From: OLB9 sp041392785
Lineage (GTDB): Bacteria > Bacteroidota > Bacteroidia > Chitinophagales > Saprospiraceae
Direction of reading: 5' to 3'
DNA: 64,000 bases
NCBI GenBank assembly: GCA_041392785.1
Contig: JAWKLK010000005.1
Coordinates: 62,001 to 126,000 of the forward strand
Shown piece after piece: positions 1 through 9,035 of the stretch. The stretch's first letter is position 1, and every line of letters begins with the position of its first letter. A program made the translations under genes and the position numbers. The notes under the pieces are model-generated. The model made no database searches. It saw only the letters and a list, made by a program, of their open reading frames with translations, and was not told the DNA's origin.

Positions 1-594
1 AGACATCATAATATGCCCTTCGGGAGAATTTGGATTGTATCCATCATAATTTTTCTCAAAATTTGATTCTAATAAGATGGATGCATTTTCTCTTTTAGCA
101 ACATCAAGGTTTTCATCCGCTCTATGCAATCCCATCACAAAGGTTTCTGTGCCTTTTGTATTGGCATTAGAAATAAAATTGCAATGGATACTTATGAAAA
201 GATCTGCATTTTCTTCATTGGCATATTGTATTCTTCGGAATAAAGGAATGAATACATCAGTATTGCGTGTTAAAAGTACTTCTACATCTGCATACTTACT
301 TTTGATCAAATCTGCTGTCTTCAAAGCCATCGCTAGGGTAAGATCTTTTTCTACACCATGATCGCCCTTACACCCAGGATCGTGACCACCATGTCCTGCA
401 TCGATTACAATTTTTTTTACTTTTTTGTCTATGATGGCATCGTTTATAAATTCAAGTTGAGTAGCATTGTTGGATTTTATGGTTATTTTAACAGGTGTTT
501 TGCCATTTGCTTGAAGCAATATAGCAAAAAATAGCGTTATTCCAAAACACCATTTTAATACATTGTTGATTATTTGAGGAAAATTCGAGACCAT
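1..594 (-). CDS. N-acetylmuramoyl-L-alanine amidase (Amidase_3), C-terminus beyond window
   Basis: Zinc amidase that cleaves the bond between MurNAc and the stem peptide in peptidoglycan, acting in the periplasm. The visible 198 codons start at ATG 592-594, with a hydrophobic export segment at about residues 14-30. The Amidase_3 domain opens with VIDAGHGGHDPG (zinc His near residue 68), followed by GVEKD (zinc Glu) and SIHCN (second zinc His). The frame runs off the left edge, so the C-terminus, including the catalytic Glu region, is not seen. It diverges from an lptD-like gene, and the two promoters overlap. Identification is firm; the exact physiological role (cell separation or recycling) is not shown by sequence. 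Confidence 0.9.
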   Translation of the reverse strand, partial: MVSNFPQIINNVLKWCFGITLFFAILLQANGKTPVKITIKSNNATQLEFINDAIIDKKVKKIVIDAGHGGHDPGCKGDHGVEKDLTLAMALKTADLIKSKYADVEVLLTRNTDVFIPLFRRIQYANEENADLFISIHCNFISNANTKGTETFVMGLHRADENLDVAKRENASILLESNFEKNYDGYNPNSPEGHIMMS

Positions 595-599
595 TGATG

Positions 600-607
600 T
601 ACTTTTG
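600..607 (+). promoter_or_regulatory. Bacteroidota-type -7 box for the lptD-like gene
   Basis: TACTTTTG matches the Bacteroidota consensus TAnnTTTG. A TTTG at 573-576 lies 23 bases upstream as a -33 candidate. The gene starts at 663, giving a leader of about 50 bases. Confidence 0.5.
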
Positions 608-621
608 TGCTTTTAAAAGCG

Positions 622-629
622 CAAATATA
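622..629 (-). promoter_or_regulatory. Bacteroidota-type -7 box for the amidase gene
   Basis: On the minus strand this reads TATATTTG, a full match to TAnnTTTG, about 28 bases before the amidase ATG. It is only 14 bases from the opposing box of the lptD-like gene, so the two promoters overlap. Confidence 0.5.
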
Positions 630-662
630 ATAAATTAAAATAATATATAATATTTAAATTGT

Positions 663-3341
663 TTGAAGGTAATTTTATATACATATGTTTTATTTATAAT
701 AGGTTTTTCTAATAGTATTATTGGACAAGAATTGGATTCGATATCTGCACAAAGCATAGATACCATCCCTAATGCAGTATCCATCCCTTTTTCCATGCAA
801 ATTGATAGTTTTAGTGTTGAAAGTGATAGTACATTGTTACCATACAAGCTTTCAAAAAATGCTTTAGATTCCGAAGTCACTATCAATGCTGGGGATTCTT
901 CTTGGGTAGACTTGGTCAATAATAAAAAGCATGTCTATGGCAATGCAGAAGTAGAATATGAAAATATAAAATTGACTGCAGATTATATTATTATTAATTT
1001 TAAGGAAAATCTGATAGAAGGATTTTGGTTACCCAAGTCCAATTCTAAACCGACCGACATCAAACCCACTTTTACAGAATCTGACCGAAAATTTACATAT
1101 AATGAAATTAAGTATAACTTTAAAACAAAAAAAGGTCTAGTCAAGCATGCTGTGACAAAAGAAGATGAATTTTACCTTCTTGGTGAAAAGTCTAAATTTA
1201 TAGGAGCCACATTAGACTCAACTGGGGTTGTAATAGAAGATGACAAATTTTATAATGAAGACGTAGTTGTGACTACTTGCAATCACGATCCTCCACACTT
1301 CGGAATCAGGACAAATAAACTTAAATTTGTCCCCAATAAACTAGCGGTCATGAGTGTCGCACAATTAGAGATTGCGGGTGTTCCAACCCCTATCTTTTTG
1401 CCGTTTGGATTTTTCCCGTTGGCCAAAGGAAGGAGTTCAGGTCTGATATTTCCTACTTTCGATTATCAAGAGAGATTAGGATTTGTGATAAGGAAGTTGG
1501 GTTATTATCATCCTATCAATAACAACTTAGACGCAAATATTACTGTAGATTTCAGTACTAGAGGGTATTTTCTTTCTAGACTATCTGCAAATTATAACAA
1601 ACTTTATGCCTTCACTGGGCAATCAACTTTAGAGTTTAGTAATCAAATTTCAGAGAATGCTGAAACGGGAAAGCGCACCAGTTCTAAGTCTTTTTCCATC
1701 AATGTGGTACTCAATCAAGGAGCCAAAGCGCATCCTTATAGAAAGTTGGGTGGTTCAATAAATATCAGTAGTGGAAACCATTTTCAGAATAATTATAGTG
1801 ATTCTAAATCCCAAACCAAAACCGAATACACATCCGCATTTACATATTCGCATTCCATGCCGAGGACACCTTTTAGCTTCAATATGGGTCTAAATCATAG
1901 ACAGAATATTATAACTCATGATCTAGAGATCACTTTGCCTTCTGCACAATTGAATATGAATACGATATATCCTTTTAAGCGCGCAAATAGTACGGAAGAA
2001 AAATGGAGTGATAAAATAGCCTTTGTTTATAAAGCTGATTTCAGAAATTATGTCAAAACCGTGGATTCTACTTTATTCACTCAAAATACAATAGATAAAT
2101 TGCAGACAGGATTATGGCAAAATGCATCGCTAAATACAAGTGTTCGACTTCTCAAATATTTTAACATCAATCCTAATGTGACCTATAATGAATATTGGTT
2201 ACTAAAAAGATATAACCTTACTTTCGATCCCACTGCAGAGATCAGGGATACAATTACCGGAGATTTGATAGGTTACGAAGCTCCTCAAGAATCTTATTAT
2301 AATGCATTTACTTCATTTAGGACTTTTTCTGCAGGAGTCTCTTTGAATACTCAAATATTTGGAACTCTTAAATTTTCAAAAGGGTATTTCAAGGGATTCA
2401 GACATGTAATGAAGCCCTCAATTTCTTTGAACTATAGCCCTGAAAACAAAACTGCTTATGAGCAAACTGTAAATACAGATACAAGAGATCAATACAATTC
2501 ACCCATCACTTATAGTATTCTTCGTAATGGACCATTTGGATCATTAAATGGAACAGTAAAAAGCCTCAGTATTGGATATTCTGTCTCTAATGTTTTTGAG
2601 ATGAAATACAAAGCTAAGTCAGATACCATTGCTAAAAAACTACGCATCCTTAATAATCTGAACTTTTCAGGCAATTATAATTTTCAGGCTGATTCTCTAA
2701 AATGGTCACCACTTACCTTCAATGGCAACACACAAATATTAAAAGGAATCACTGGGATAAACCTTAGTGGGATGTTCAGCCCTTATGTGTACAATTCAAA
2801 TGATAAAATTACTAATACCACATTGTGGTCACAATCTAAAAAACTTTTGAAATTGAAAAATGTCAACATTACAACTACCACCAGCTTTAGTTTGGGAAGT
2901 CTAATGAACTTATTCAAAAAGAAAGAAAAAGATTCAAATTCTAATGATAGTGATCTTGCAAAGAAGGAAGAAGAGCCATCGGAACAAACATCATTATCAA
3001 GTTGGTTTAATTCTATTCAAATATCTCACACATTGATTTTTAGTTATTTATCAAAAAGTGCTGGTGATACAGCAGCTATCAGCTTTCATGCAATGAATGT
3101 AAGTGGCAATATTAAACTATCAAAAAACTGGGATTTTAATATTGGAAGTATAGGTTATGATTTCATAAGGTCAAAACTGACGTACCCAAGTTTTACCTTT
3201 TCTAGAAATCTGCATTGTTGGAAACTGACCACAACATGGGCCCCAAATAATGGTTATTATGCCTTCTTTATTGGAGTGAACTCGTCGTCACTAGAATTCC
3301 TTAAATACAACTATAATCAAGGAGTGACTGGATTCAGGTGA
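663..3341 (+). CDS. lptD: LptD-like outer-membrane LPS-assembly protein
   Basis: An 892-residue outer-membrane protein of the OstA/LptD type, expected to insert lipopolysaccharide into the outer leaflet. A signal peptide (residues 1-21, ending IIGQ) is followed by an OstA-like domain (about 75-200: repeated short strands, KKHVYGNAEVEYENIKLTAD) and then a long beta-barrel rich in alternating aromatic and polar strands to the C-terminus. The start is TTG 663; an in-frame TAA lies at 648-650 and the next ATG would remove the signal peptide. An acidic/lysine loop (about 755-775) interrupts the barrel. It diverges from the amidase gene. LptD identity is by architecture; some Bacteroidota carry several OstA-like paralogues, so the symbol is tentative. 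Confidence 0.75.
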   Translation: MKVILYTYVLFIIGFSNSIIGQELDSISAQSIDTIPNAVSIPFSMQIDSFSVESDSTLLPYKLSKNALDSEVTINAGDSSWVDLVNNKKHVYGNAEVEYENIKLTADYIIINFKENLIEGFWLPKSNSKPTDIKPTFTESDRKFTYNEIKYNFKTKKGLVKHAVTKEDEFYLLGEKSKFIGATLDSTGVVIEDDKFYNEDVVVTTCNHDPPHFGIRTNKLKFVPNKLAVMSVAQLEIAGVPTPIFLPFGFFPLAKGRSSGLIFPTFDYQERLGFVIRKLGYYHPINNNLDANITVDFSTRGYFLSRLSANYNKLYAFTGQSTLEFSNQISENAETGKRTSSKSFSINVVLNQGAKAHPYRKLGGSINISSGNHFQNNYSDSKSQTKTEYTSAFTYSHSMPRTPFSFNMGLNHRQNIITHDLEITLPSAQLNMNTIYPFKRANSTEEKWSDKIAFVYKADFRNYVKTVDSTLFTQNTIDKLQTGLWQNASLNTSVRLLKYFNINPNVTYNEYWLLKRYNLTFDPTAEIRDTITGDLIGYEAPQESYYNAFTSFRTFSAGVSLNTQIFGTLKFSKGYFKGFRHVMKPSISLNYSPENKTAYEQTVNTDTRDQYNSPITYSILRNGPFGSLNGTVKSLSIGYSVSNVFEMKYKAKSDTIAKKLRILNNLNFSGNYNFQADSLKWSPLTFNGNTQILKGITGINLSGMFSPYVYNSNDKITNTTLWSQSKKLLKLKNVNITTTTSFSLGSLMNLFKKKEKDSNSNDSDLAKKEEEPSEQTSLSSWFNSIQISHTLIFSYLSKSAGDTAAISFHAMNVSGNIKLSKNWDFNIGSIGYDFIRSKLTYPSFTFSRNLHCWKLTTTWAPNNGYYAFFIGVNSSSLEFLKYNYNQGVTGFR

Positions 3342-3378
3342 TAGGTAAGCCAAATAAGTTTGGTGGATTTTTGAACTT

Positions 3379-3939
3379 TCAGTTTTTATTTCGGTCTCGT
3401 ATCTGCAACAAATACAAATCTTGCTCGTCCAGCGTTTCTGCTGCATTCAATATTTTAACAAAATCCATCCTGTTTAGAATTTTACTGCCACTTTCTGAAA
3501 AGGCAAATGCCAAGATTTGGATTTCTTTGCCATTAATGGCTGACATTAAAATTTGATCAAACATCTTAGATAAGAGGAGGTTTGAATATTGTTTTTTCCT
3601 ATGTTCTTCTTCAATAGCCAAATCAGAAAAATAATACAAATTTTTACAAGTAAAATCAAAGTCATGCACTGTAAGATCTCGTTCTCGTAATTTGCCAGTT
3701 TTCAATTTTTCAAAAATAGATGAATTTATGTGCCAAAAACTAGCTCCTCCCACTAAATAATCATTGACAAATAACCCCAAAATATTATTGCTAGCACTTA
3801 GCCACCATTCTTTCTGTCTTTGACTTGGGACACTGTGTTCGCCAAAACATTTCTGATAAATCGCATCCAACTTTTCAAATTCTGAAACATCTTTCAAATG
3901 CCTCACTTCCACATTATTATACTGATGATTATACGTCAT
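3379..3939 (-). CDS. GNAT-like N-acetyltransferase
   Basis: A 186-residue cytoplasmic protein with the general shape of a GNAT fold: an N-terminal helix-strand region, a central strand pair (NILGLFVNDYLVGGASF), the strand before the acetyl-CoA site (YYFSDLAIEEEHRKKQYSNLLL, where EEEHRKKQYSNLLL occupies the place of the R/QxxGxG/A loop) and a C-terminal region AFSESGSKILNRMDF. The pyrophosphate loop is imperfect, so the substrate and even activity are uncertain. It lies downstream of thrB on the same strand, 97 bases away, and converges with the lptD-like gene. Confidence 0.55.
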   Translation of the reverse strand: MTYNHQYNNVEVRHLKDVSEFEKLDAIYQKCFGEHSVPSQRQKEWWLSASNNILGLFVNDYLVGGASFWHINSSIFEKLKTGKLRERDLTVHDFDFTCKNLYYFSDLAIEEEHRKKQYSNLLLSKMFDQILMSAINGKEIQILAFAFSESGSKILNRMDFVKILNAAETLDEQDLYLLQIRDRNKN

Positions 3940-4036
3940 TTAGGCAGGCTTTGATTGAATTCCAAAAATATTACAATTTTATACTAAATAGTATAGGTAT
4001 TGACTATATGAAAATATTCTCCTTAATCAATTACAC

Positions 4037-4972
4037 TCAATACAATATAGCCCCTTCTTGGTTTATTGGTGAAATATAGGAATTTAAACCTACTTTTTTA
4101 TCAACAAACCAAGTTTCAGCACGCTGTGCAATGGTCTCTGCAATAGAAGTATTATCACACAATCCAAACATGGACGGACCAGCTCCAGATATACTAAATC
4201 CCAATGCACCGACTTCCATAGCCATGGCTTGCATCTCATAGAAATATGGGATCAAATGTGCCCGCTGAGGTTCTACTACCAAATCTTTCAATGACCTGCG
4301 TATCATATCAAAATCTGATGTATACATAGCTGCTACAAATGATGCAAGATTACCTGATTGCCGAATAGATGTTTTAAAATCTACAGTTGGTGACAAAATA
4401 CCTCTCGATTCTTTGGTGAGTACTTCCACGTGGGGATATAGTACCACCGCGCATAATCCATGAGGGATATAAAGTTTTTTGACATCGATGGTGTCATTAT
4501 CTCTGATGAGCACCATACCACCCAAGAGCGATGGCGCAACATTGTCAGCATGTCTAGCACCAGATGCCAATTGCTCACCATCAACAGCAAACTGAAGTAA
4601 CTCGTTTTTGCTTAAACCAGCGCGCAACAATTCATTTACTGCAAAGACACCACCTACGGCACTAGCTGCAGAAGATCCAAGTCCACTTCCAAATGGCATT
4701 TTCTTATGAATTTCCATTTCTATCGGCCGATCTGCCTCACCCAAAAACTGCAAAAATTTATAGGCGGCATAACCAGCTGTGTTTTTATGGACTTCATATG
4801 GAAGTCTGCCTTGAGCCCCTCTGATATCATTAATGACCAATCCTTTTTCCTTGCCTTCTCGCACTATAATCTCATCGCCTGGTTTTTCTAGCGCAAATCC
4901 TAGAATATCAAAACCTACAGCGACATTGGCTACAGTAGCCGGAGCAAAAACTTTTATCCCTGATTTACTCAT
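4037..4972 (-). CDS. thrB: Homoserine kinase
   Basis: A 311-residue GHMP-family kinase that phosphorylates L-homoserine with ATP on the route to threonine. The ATP loop PFGSGLGSSAASAVGG lies at about residues 91-106, and the C-terminal GHMP motif SISGAGPSMFGLCD is present. Length is normal for ThrB. The ATG at 4970-4972 overlaps the thrA stop in an ATGA arrangement, so the two are translationally coupled. No thrC follows. Confidence 0.95.
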   Translation of the reverse strand: MSKSGIKVFAPATVANVAVGFDILGFALEKPGDEIIVREGKEKGLVINDIRGAQGRLPYEVHKNTAGYAAYKFLQFLGEADRPIEMEIHKKMPFGSGLGSSAASAVGGVFAVNELLRAGLSKNELLQFAVDGEQLASGARHADNVAPSLLGGMVLIRDNDTIDVKKLYIPHGLCAVVLYPHVEVLTKESRGILSPTVDFKTSIRQSGNLASFVAAMYTSDFDMIRRSLKDLVVEPQRAHLIPYFYEMQAMAMEVGALGFSISGAGPSMFGLCDNTSIAETIAQRAETWFVDKKVGLNSYISPINQEGAILY

Positions 4973-7425
4973 CCGTGACTGGCATTTATTATTTCTGCAA
5001 ATATACCCGCGGCAGTGACTTCAGCACCAGCTCCGGGACCTCGTATGACCAACGGTCTGTTCTTATATCTTTCTGTCGTAAAAACAATCATATTGTCACT
5101 TCCAGCAAGGTTATAAAATGGGCTCGCAGCATCCACTTCCTTAATACCACAGCTGATTCCTTCTGCTGTGGCAGAAGCTATAAATCGCATTCTCGAACCA
5201 TTTTTCTGTGCCTTGTCTAACCTTTCTTTAAATTTAGTATCCGCTTGGATGAGCGCTTTGAAAAAATCATCTATTGATGGCGCATCCATACAGTCAGATG
5301 GCAAAATTGGGTCGATGATTACATCTTTTATCTCAGTGATATATCCAGCTTCGCGTGCCAATATCGTTATCTTCCTACTGACATCTGCCCCAGAGAGATC
5401 TTCCCGTGGATCGGGTTCTGTGAAGCCTTTTTCTTTAGCCTCCAATACCAAGTCTGAAAATGGTCTACTCCCATCAAAATTGTTGAATATATACGAGACA
5501 GATCCCGAAAGTACTGCTTCAATATTCAAAATTTTATCACCACTTTGGATTAAATTTCGCAATGTAGAGATCACCGGCAACCCAGCACCTACATTGGTTT
5601 CAAACAGGTACTGTACATTGTGCTTTCTAGCTAATGCCTTTAAGTTAGAATAGGTAGTATAGGCAGATGATGCACCTATTTTATTTGGCGTGGCTACAGT
5701 GATACTAGCTTCAAGAATCTGAGGGTATAAGCTTGGAATCACTTGATCTGCGGTACTGTCGATAAAAATTGAATTAGAAAGGTTCATCGCTATCATGTTC
5801 TCAACAAATCGTTGCGGCTCAGAAGCTGCATTAGAAGATTGTAGTACTTGACTCCAAGTTTTAGTGTCTATCCCTTTATCATCAAATGCCATTGTTTTAC
5901 TATTGGCAAGACCGCAAATTTTTAATTCAATTCCATTTTGTTCGCGGAGCAGGTCTTTATGATTATTGATTTGGTCGATCAAGGTTTTACCTATCAGGCC
6001 TACACCAATCATGAATAGATGCACCGTTTTAGTGCCAGATAGAAAATAAGCGTCATGAATAGCATTGAGTGCTTTGGCTTCATCAGAAGCGTGTATCACA
6101 AATGAGATATTCAATTCGGAGCTACCTTGTGCTATTGCTATTACATTTATACCATTTTTGCCAAGAGCTTCAAACAATTTTCCAGCTACACCTGGTACAT
6201 TTTTCATTTGTTCGCCTATCACAGCTATAACGGTGAGATTCGACTCAATTTTAGAAGGATTGATTAACCCTTCAGAAATCTCAGATGAAAATTCATGATT
6301 TACAGCCTCTTGTGCTCTAACTTTGTCTTTTTCATCAATTGCAATACAAATAGAATGCTCTGATGACGCTTGAGTGATGAGGATGACATTGACTTTTTCG
6401 CGCCCTAAAGCTGCAAACATTCTACCCGAAACACCGGGCACCCCCATCATACCACTTCCTTCCAAAAGTAAAATGCATAAGCCAGACATGGAGCTAATAC
6501 CTTTGATAGGCGATCTGTGTGTATCATCATATTCTGAATGGATCAATGTACCCACAAATTCCGGATTAAATGTGTTTTTTATATAAATGGGAATATGCTT
6601 TCGCAATGCTGGTTGAATGGTCGGTGGATAGATGACTTTTGCTCCGAAATGAGACATTTCCATTGCCTCATTATAACTCAGTTTTGGGATAGTAAACGCC
6701 TGCTGTACCTTGCGTGGGTCAGATGTTAAAACTCCATCTACATCAGTCCATATTTCGAGGACTTCTGCCTGTAATGCACCTGCAAAAATTGCAGCGGTAT
6801 AGTCAGACCCTCCCCTACCTAACGTAGTGGTAACTCCTTCCATATCTGACCCAATGAAGCCTGTGATAATTTGTATTTGTTTTGGGCGAGCAACAAAGTA
6901 GGCCTGGATCAATTGGTCCGTGACTTCATAATTCACTTTGGCTGCGCCATAATCTTTATTAGTTTTGATACATTCCCTTGCATCCAAAAAAGCAGCATTC
7001 ATGCCTTTTTCTTTTGCAGCATCAGCTATAATGGTGTTACTCAATCTTTCGCCAAAACTCAAAATATAATCCATCGTTCTGGCAGAGGCTTCACGTACTA
7101 GAAATACACCTCTCAACATATCTCCCAATGTATTGAAATAATCATCCAAAACTCTCCTCGTTTCTAAAAAACTATGATGTGATAGAAGATATTCAGCCGC
7201 TTCTATATGTCTGATTTTTAGATTATTAAGCAATTTTTTGTAATTTTCATCTCCTTCACTTGCTTGGGTTCCAAGCGCAATAAGCTGGTCAGTAATACCA
7301 CTGAATGCTGAGAAAACGACTGAGAAGTCATCACCTCTGTTAACATAGGTTTCTAGTAAATTCAATATGTTTTCAATACGCTGTGGAGTTCCTACGGATG
7401 ACCCACCAAATTTCAATATTTTCAT
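4969..7425 (-). CDS. thrA: Bifunctional aspartokinase / homoserine dehydrogenase
   Basis: An 818-residue fusion that catalyses the first and third steps of threonine/methionine synthesis from aspartate. The aspartokinase domain begins KFGGSSVG (4-11) and contains GRGGSDYTAA near 203. Two ACT regulatory domains lie at about 315-460 (SGMMGVPGVSGRMFAALG and MKNVPGVAGKLFEALG). The homoserine dehydrogenase domain begins with a nucleotide-binding GVGLIGKTL near 472 and has NVGAGLPVISTLRNL near 610. The ACT pair implies allosteric feedback, by threonine in known ThrA. First gene of the thrAB operon. Confidence 0.95.
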   Translation of the reverse strand: MKILKFGGSSVGTPQRIENILNLLETYVNRGDDFSVVFSAFSGITDQLIALGTQASEGDENYKKLLNNLKIRHIEAAEYLLSHHSFLETRRVLDDYFNTLGDMLRGVFLVREASARTMDYILSFGERLSNTIIADAAKEKGMNAAFLDARECIKTNKDYGAAKVNYEVTDQLIQAYFVARPKQIQIITGFIGSDMEGVTTTLGRGGSDYTAAIFAGALQAEVLEIWTDVDGVLTSDPRKVQQAFTIPKLSYNEAMEMSHFGAKVIYPPTIQPALRKHIPIYIKNTFNPEFVGTLIHSEYDDTHRSPIKGISSMSGLCILLLEGSGMMGVPGVSGRMFAALGREKVNVILITQASSEHSICIAIDEKDKVRAQEAVNHEFSSEISEGLINPSKIESNLTVIAVIGEQMKNVPGVAGKLFEALGKNGINVIAIAQGSSELNISFVIHASDEAKALNAIHDAYFLSGTKTVHLFMIGVGLIGKTLIDQINNHKDLLREQNGIELKICGLANSKTMAFDDKGIDTKTWSQVLQSSNAASEPQRFVENMIAMNLSNSIFIDSTADQVIPSLYPQILEASITVATPNKIGASSAYTTYSNLKALARKHNVQYLFETNVGAGLPVISTLRNLIQSGDKILNIEAVLSGSVSYIFNNFDGSRPFSDLVLEAKEKGFTEPDPREDLSGADVSRKITILAREAGYITEIKDVIIDPILPSDCMDAPSIDDFFKALIQADTKFKERLDKAQKNGSRMRFIASATAEGISCGIKEVDAASPFYNLAGSDNMIVFTTERYKNRPLVIRGPGAGAEVTAAGIFAEIINASHG

Positions 7426-7466
7426 TTGTTATAGTCAAATTATAATGCCTATTATTAAAAAAGATG

Positions 7467-7474
7467 CAAAAGTA
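7467..7474 (-). promoter_or_regulatory. -7 box for thrAB
   Basis: The minus strand reads TACTTTTG (TAnnTTTG), about 41 bases before the thrA ATG. No clear -33 TTTG at ideal spacing. Confidence 0.45.
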
Positions 7475-7654
7475 TCAAATTGGAGTCAATTTTATGTATT
7501 TAATTGATTCTTTGGGAATTGAATTTATACTTATAAAAGAAATTAAATTCGAAATGCAAAGATTATTACATCGTATAACCAATAGTATCTTCGTTAATCA
7601 TCTTTTCTATAAACTGTAGAAAATACGATGTATCAAAAGTTTTCATAATATGGC

Positions 7655-7662
7655 TATCTTTG
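7655..7662 (+). promoter_or_regulatory. -7 box for the gamma-carbonic-anhydrase-like gene
   Basis: TATCTTTG, a full match to TAnnTTTG, 19 bases upstream of the ATG at 7682. An ATG at 7671 is followed within three codons by TAA and cannot be the start. Confidence 0.5.
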
Positions 7663-7681
7663 CAGTCTAAATGGTATTTTA

Positions 7682-8194
7682 ATGGCACTTATTAAGCCTG
7701 TGATGGGCAAAATTCCAGTTTTTGGCGAAAACTGCTACCTCGCAGAAAACTGCACTATAGTCGGAGATGTCGTGATGGGAGATGCATGTTCTGTATGGTT
7801 CAATGCGGTGATTCGCGGAGATGTGAATATTATTCGTATAGGAAATAAGGTTAATATTCAGGATGGAGCAGTTATTCATTGCACTTATCAAAAATATCCT
7901 ACCTATATTGGGAATAATGTGTCCGTAGGTCATAATGCTATCGTACATGGCTGTACAGTAAAAGATAATGTGCTTATTGGTATGGGTGCAATAGTTATGG
8001 ATAATTGTGTAATCGAATCCAATTCCATCATTGCAGCTGGCGCAGTGGTCACACAAAATACGCATGTGGAAAGTGGATCCATTTATGGTGGTGTTCCTGC
8101 AAAAAAGTTGAAGGACATTAGCCTAGAATTGACAGAAGGCGAAATCGATAGGATTGCAAATAATTATGTAACTTATGCGTCTTGGTTTAAATAA
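7682..8194 (+). CDS. Gamma-carbonic anhydrase family (left-handed beta-helix) protein
   Basis: A 170-residue hexapeptide-repeat protein of the YrdA/CaiE/gamma-CA type, expected to form a trimer. Imperfect hexapeptides run from residue 16 to about 145. The zinc-ligand histidines are recognisable in AVIHC, VSVGHNAIVHGC (one on each strand turn), as in metal-binding gamma-CAs. A C-terminal helix carries LTEGEIDRIANNYVTYASWFK. Reversible CO2 hydration is possible, but many family members have no measured activity. It has its own promoter and stands alone between divergent thrAB and ruvA. Confidence 0.85.
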   Translation: MALIKPVMGKIPVFGENCYLAENCTIVGDVVMGDACSVWFNAVIRGDVNIIRIGNKVNIQDGAVIHCTYQKYPTYIGNNVSVGHNAIVHGCTVKDNVLIGMGAIVMDNCVIESNSIIAAGAVVTQNTHVESGSIYGGVPAKKLKDISLELTEGEIDRIANNYVTYASWFK

Positions 8195-8240
8195 GTCATA
8201 AACTTTCATATTATATTTTTGCCAAATATGTATAAAGTTG

Positions 8241-8248
8241 TACTTTTG
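8241..8248 (+). promoter_or_regulatory. -7 box for ruvA
   Basis: TACTTTTG (TAnnTTTG) with a TTTG at 8218-8221, a 19-base spacer typical of Bacteroidota promoters. The ruvA start is 39 bases downstream. Confidence 0.55.
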
Positions 8249-8286
8249 TGCTGTAAGATCTAATATTCTTCTAAAATAGTTACATT

Positions 8287-8883
8287 TTGATTGCTTATTT
8301 AAACGGTCTCATCGCCCATAAAACACCTACATTTGTGTACATCGATTGTCATGGGGTAGGATACCATGTCAATATAAGTTTGAATACCTATTCAAAACTT
8401 GAAAATCTTGAAAAAATTAAAATTTTCACCTATCTGAGTATCAAAGAGGACGAACACTCTCTCTTTGGATTTTTTGATGATGAAGAGCGCTCCCTTTTTA
8501 TACTTTTGATTTCGGTTTCAGGGGTTGGTGTTAATACAGCAAGAGTTATATTATCCTACATGACTCCCGATGAAGTAAAATCCGCCATTATCCATGAAAA
8601 TGCAATGGCATTAGGTAAGGTAAAAGGTATCGGACCAAAGACAGCAAAGCGTATCATTTTGGATTTGAAGGATAAAGTTATGAAGGTTACCGGCTCGGAT
8701 CCTATTGACTTGAGTTTTGCAAATGAACAATCGGGGATAAAGGATGAAGCGGTTTCTGCTTTGGTGGCATTAGGATTTGCGAAACCTATCGTAGAAAAAC
8801 ACGTCAAAAGCCTATTGTCATCGAATTCAAATATCTCACAAGTTGAGGAATTAATCAAGTTGGTATTAAAACATATGAATTGA
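8287..8883 (+). CDS. ruvA: Holliday junction branch-migration subunit RuvA
   Basis: A 198-residue DNA-binding subunit of the RuvAB branch-migration motor. The OB-fold N-terminus starts MIAYLNGLI from a TTG codon, which matches the conserved RuvA N-terminus. Helix-hairpin-helix motifs occur at about 74-88 (SVSGVGVNTARVIL) and 108-125 (VKGIGPKTAKRIIL). The C-terminal RuvB-binding domain starts near 152 (EAVSALVALGFAKP). In gliding Bacteroidota ruvA commonly sits next to sprA, as here. Confidence 0.95.
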   Translation: MIAYLNGLIAHKTPTFVYIDCHGVGYHVNISLNTYSKLENLEKIKIFTYLSIKEDEHSLFGFFDDEERSLFILLISVSGVGVNTARVILSYMTPDEVKSAIIHENAMALGKVKGIGPKTAKRIILDLKDKVMKVTGSDPIDLSFANEQSGIKDEAVSALVALGFAKPIVEKHVKSLLSSNSNISQVEELIKLVLKHMN

Positions 8884-9035
8884 GTTTGAAAAAAGTCAAT
8901 AATTATATACATAAATCATACATATTGTCGTTATACTCCGTTGTACTTAGGGCGGACACTAGTCTGTCCTCCAATAATTGTTATCATAATATCATGATTT
9001 ACAAGAAATAAAGTACAAAAAAAGAAAGTTTATTT

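Noticed and set aside
3338..3556. 72-codon open frame after the lptD-like gene
   Set aside because: Lies antisense to the GNAT-like gene; no domain.
8950..8975. Short GGACA/TGTCC hairpin between ruvA and sprA
   Set aside because: Only five base pairs and no T-run; too weak to call as a terminator or operator.
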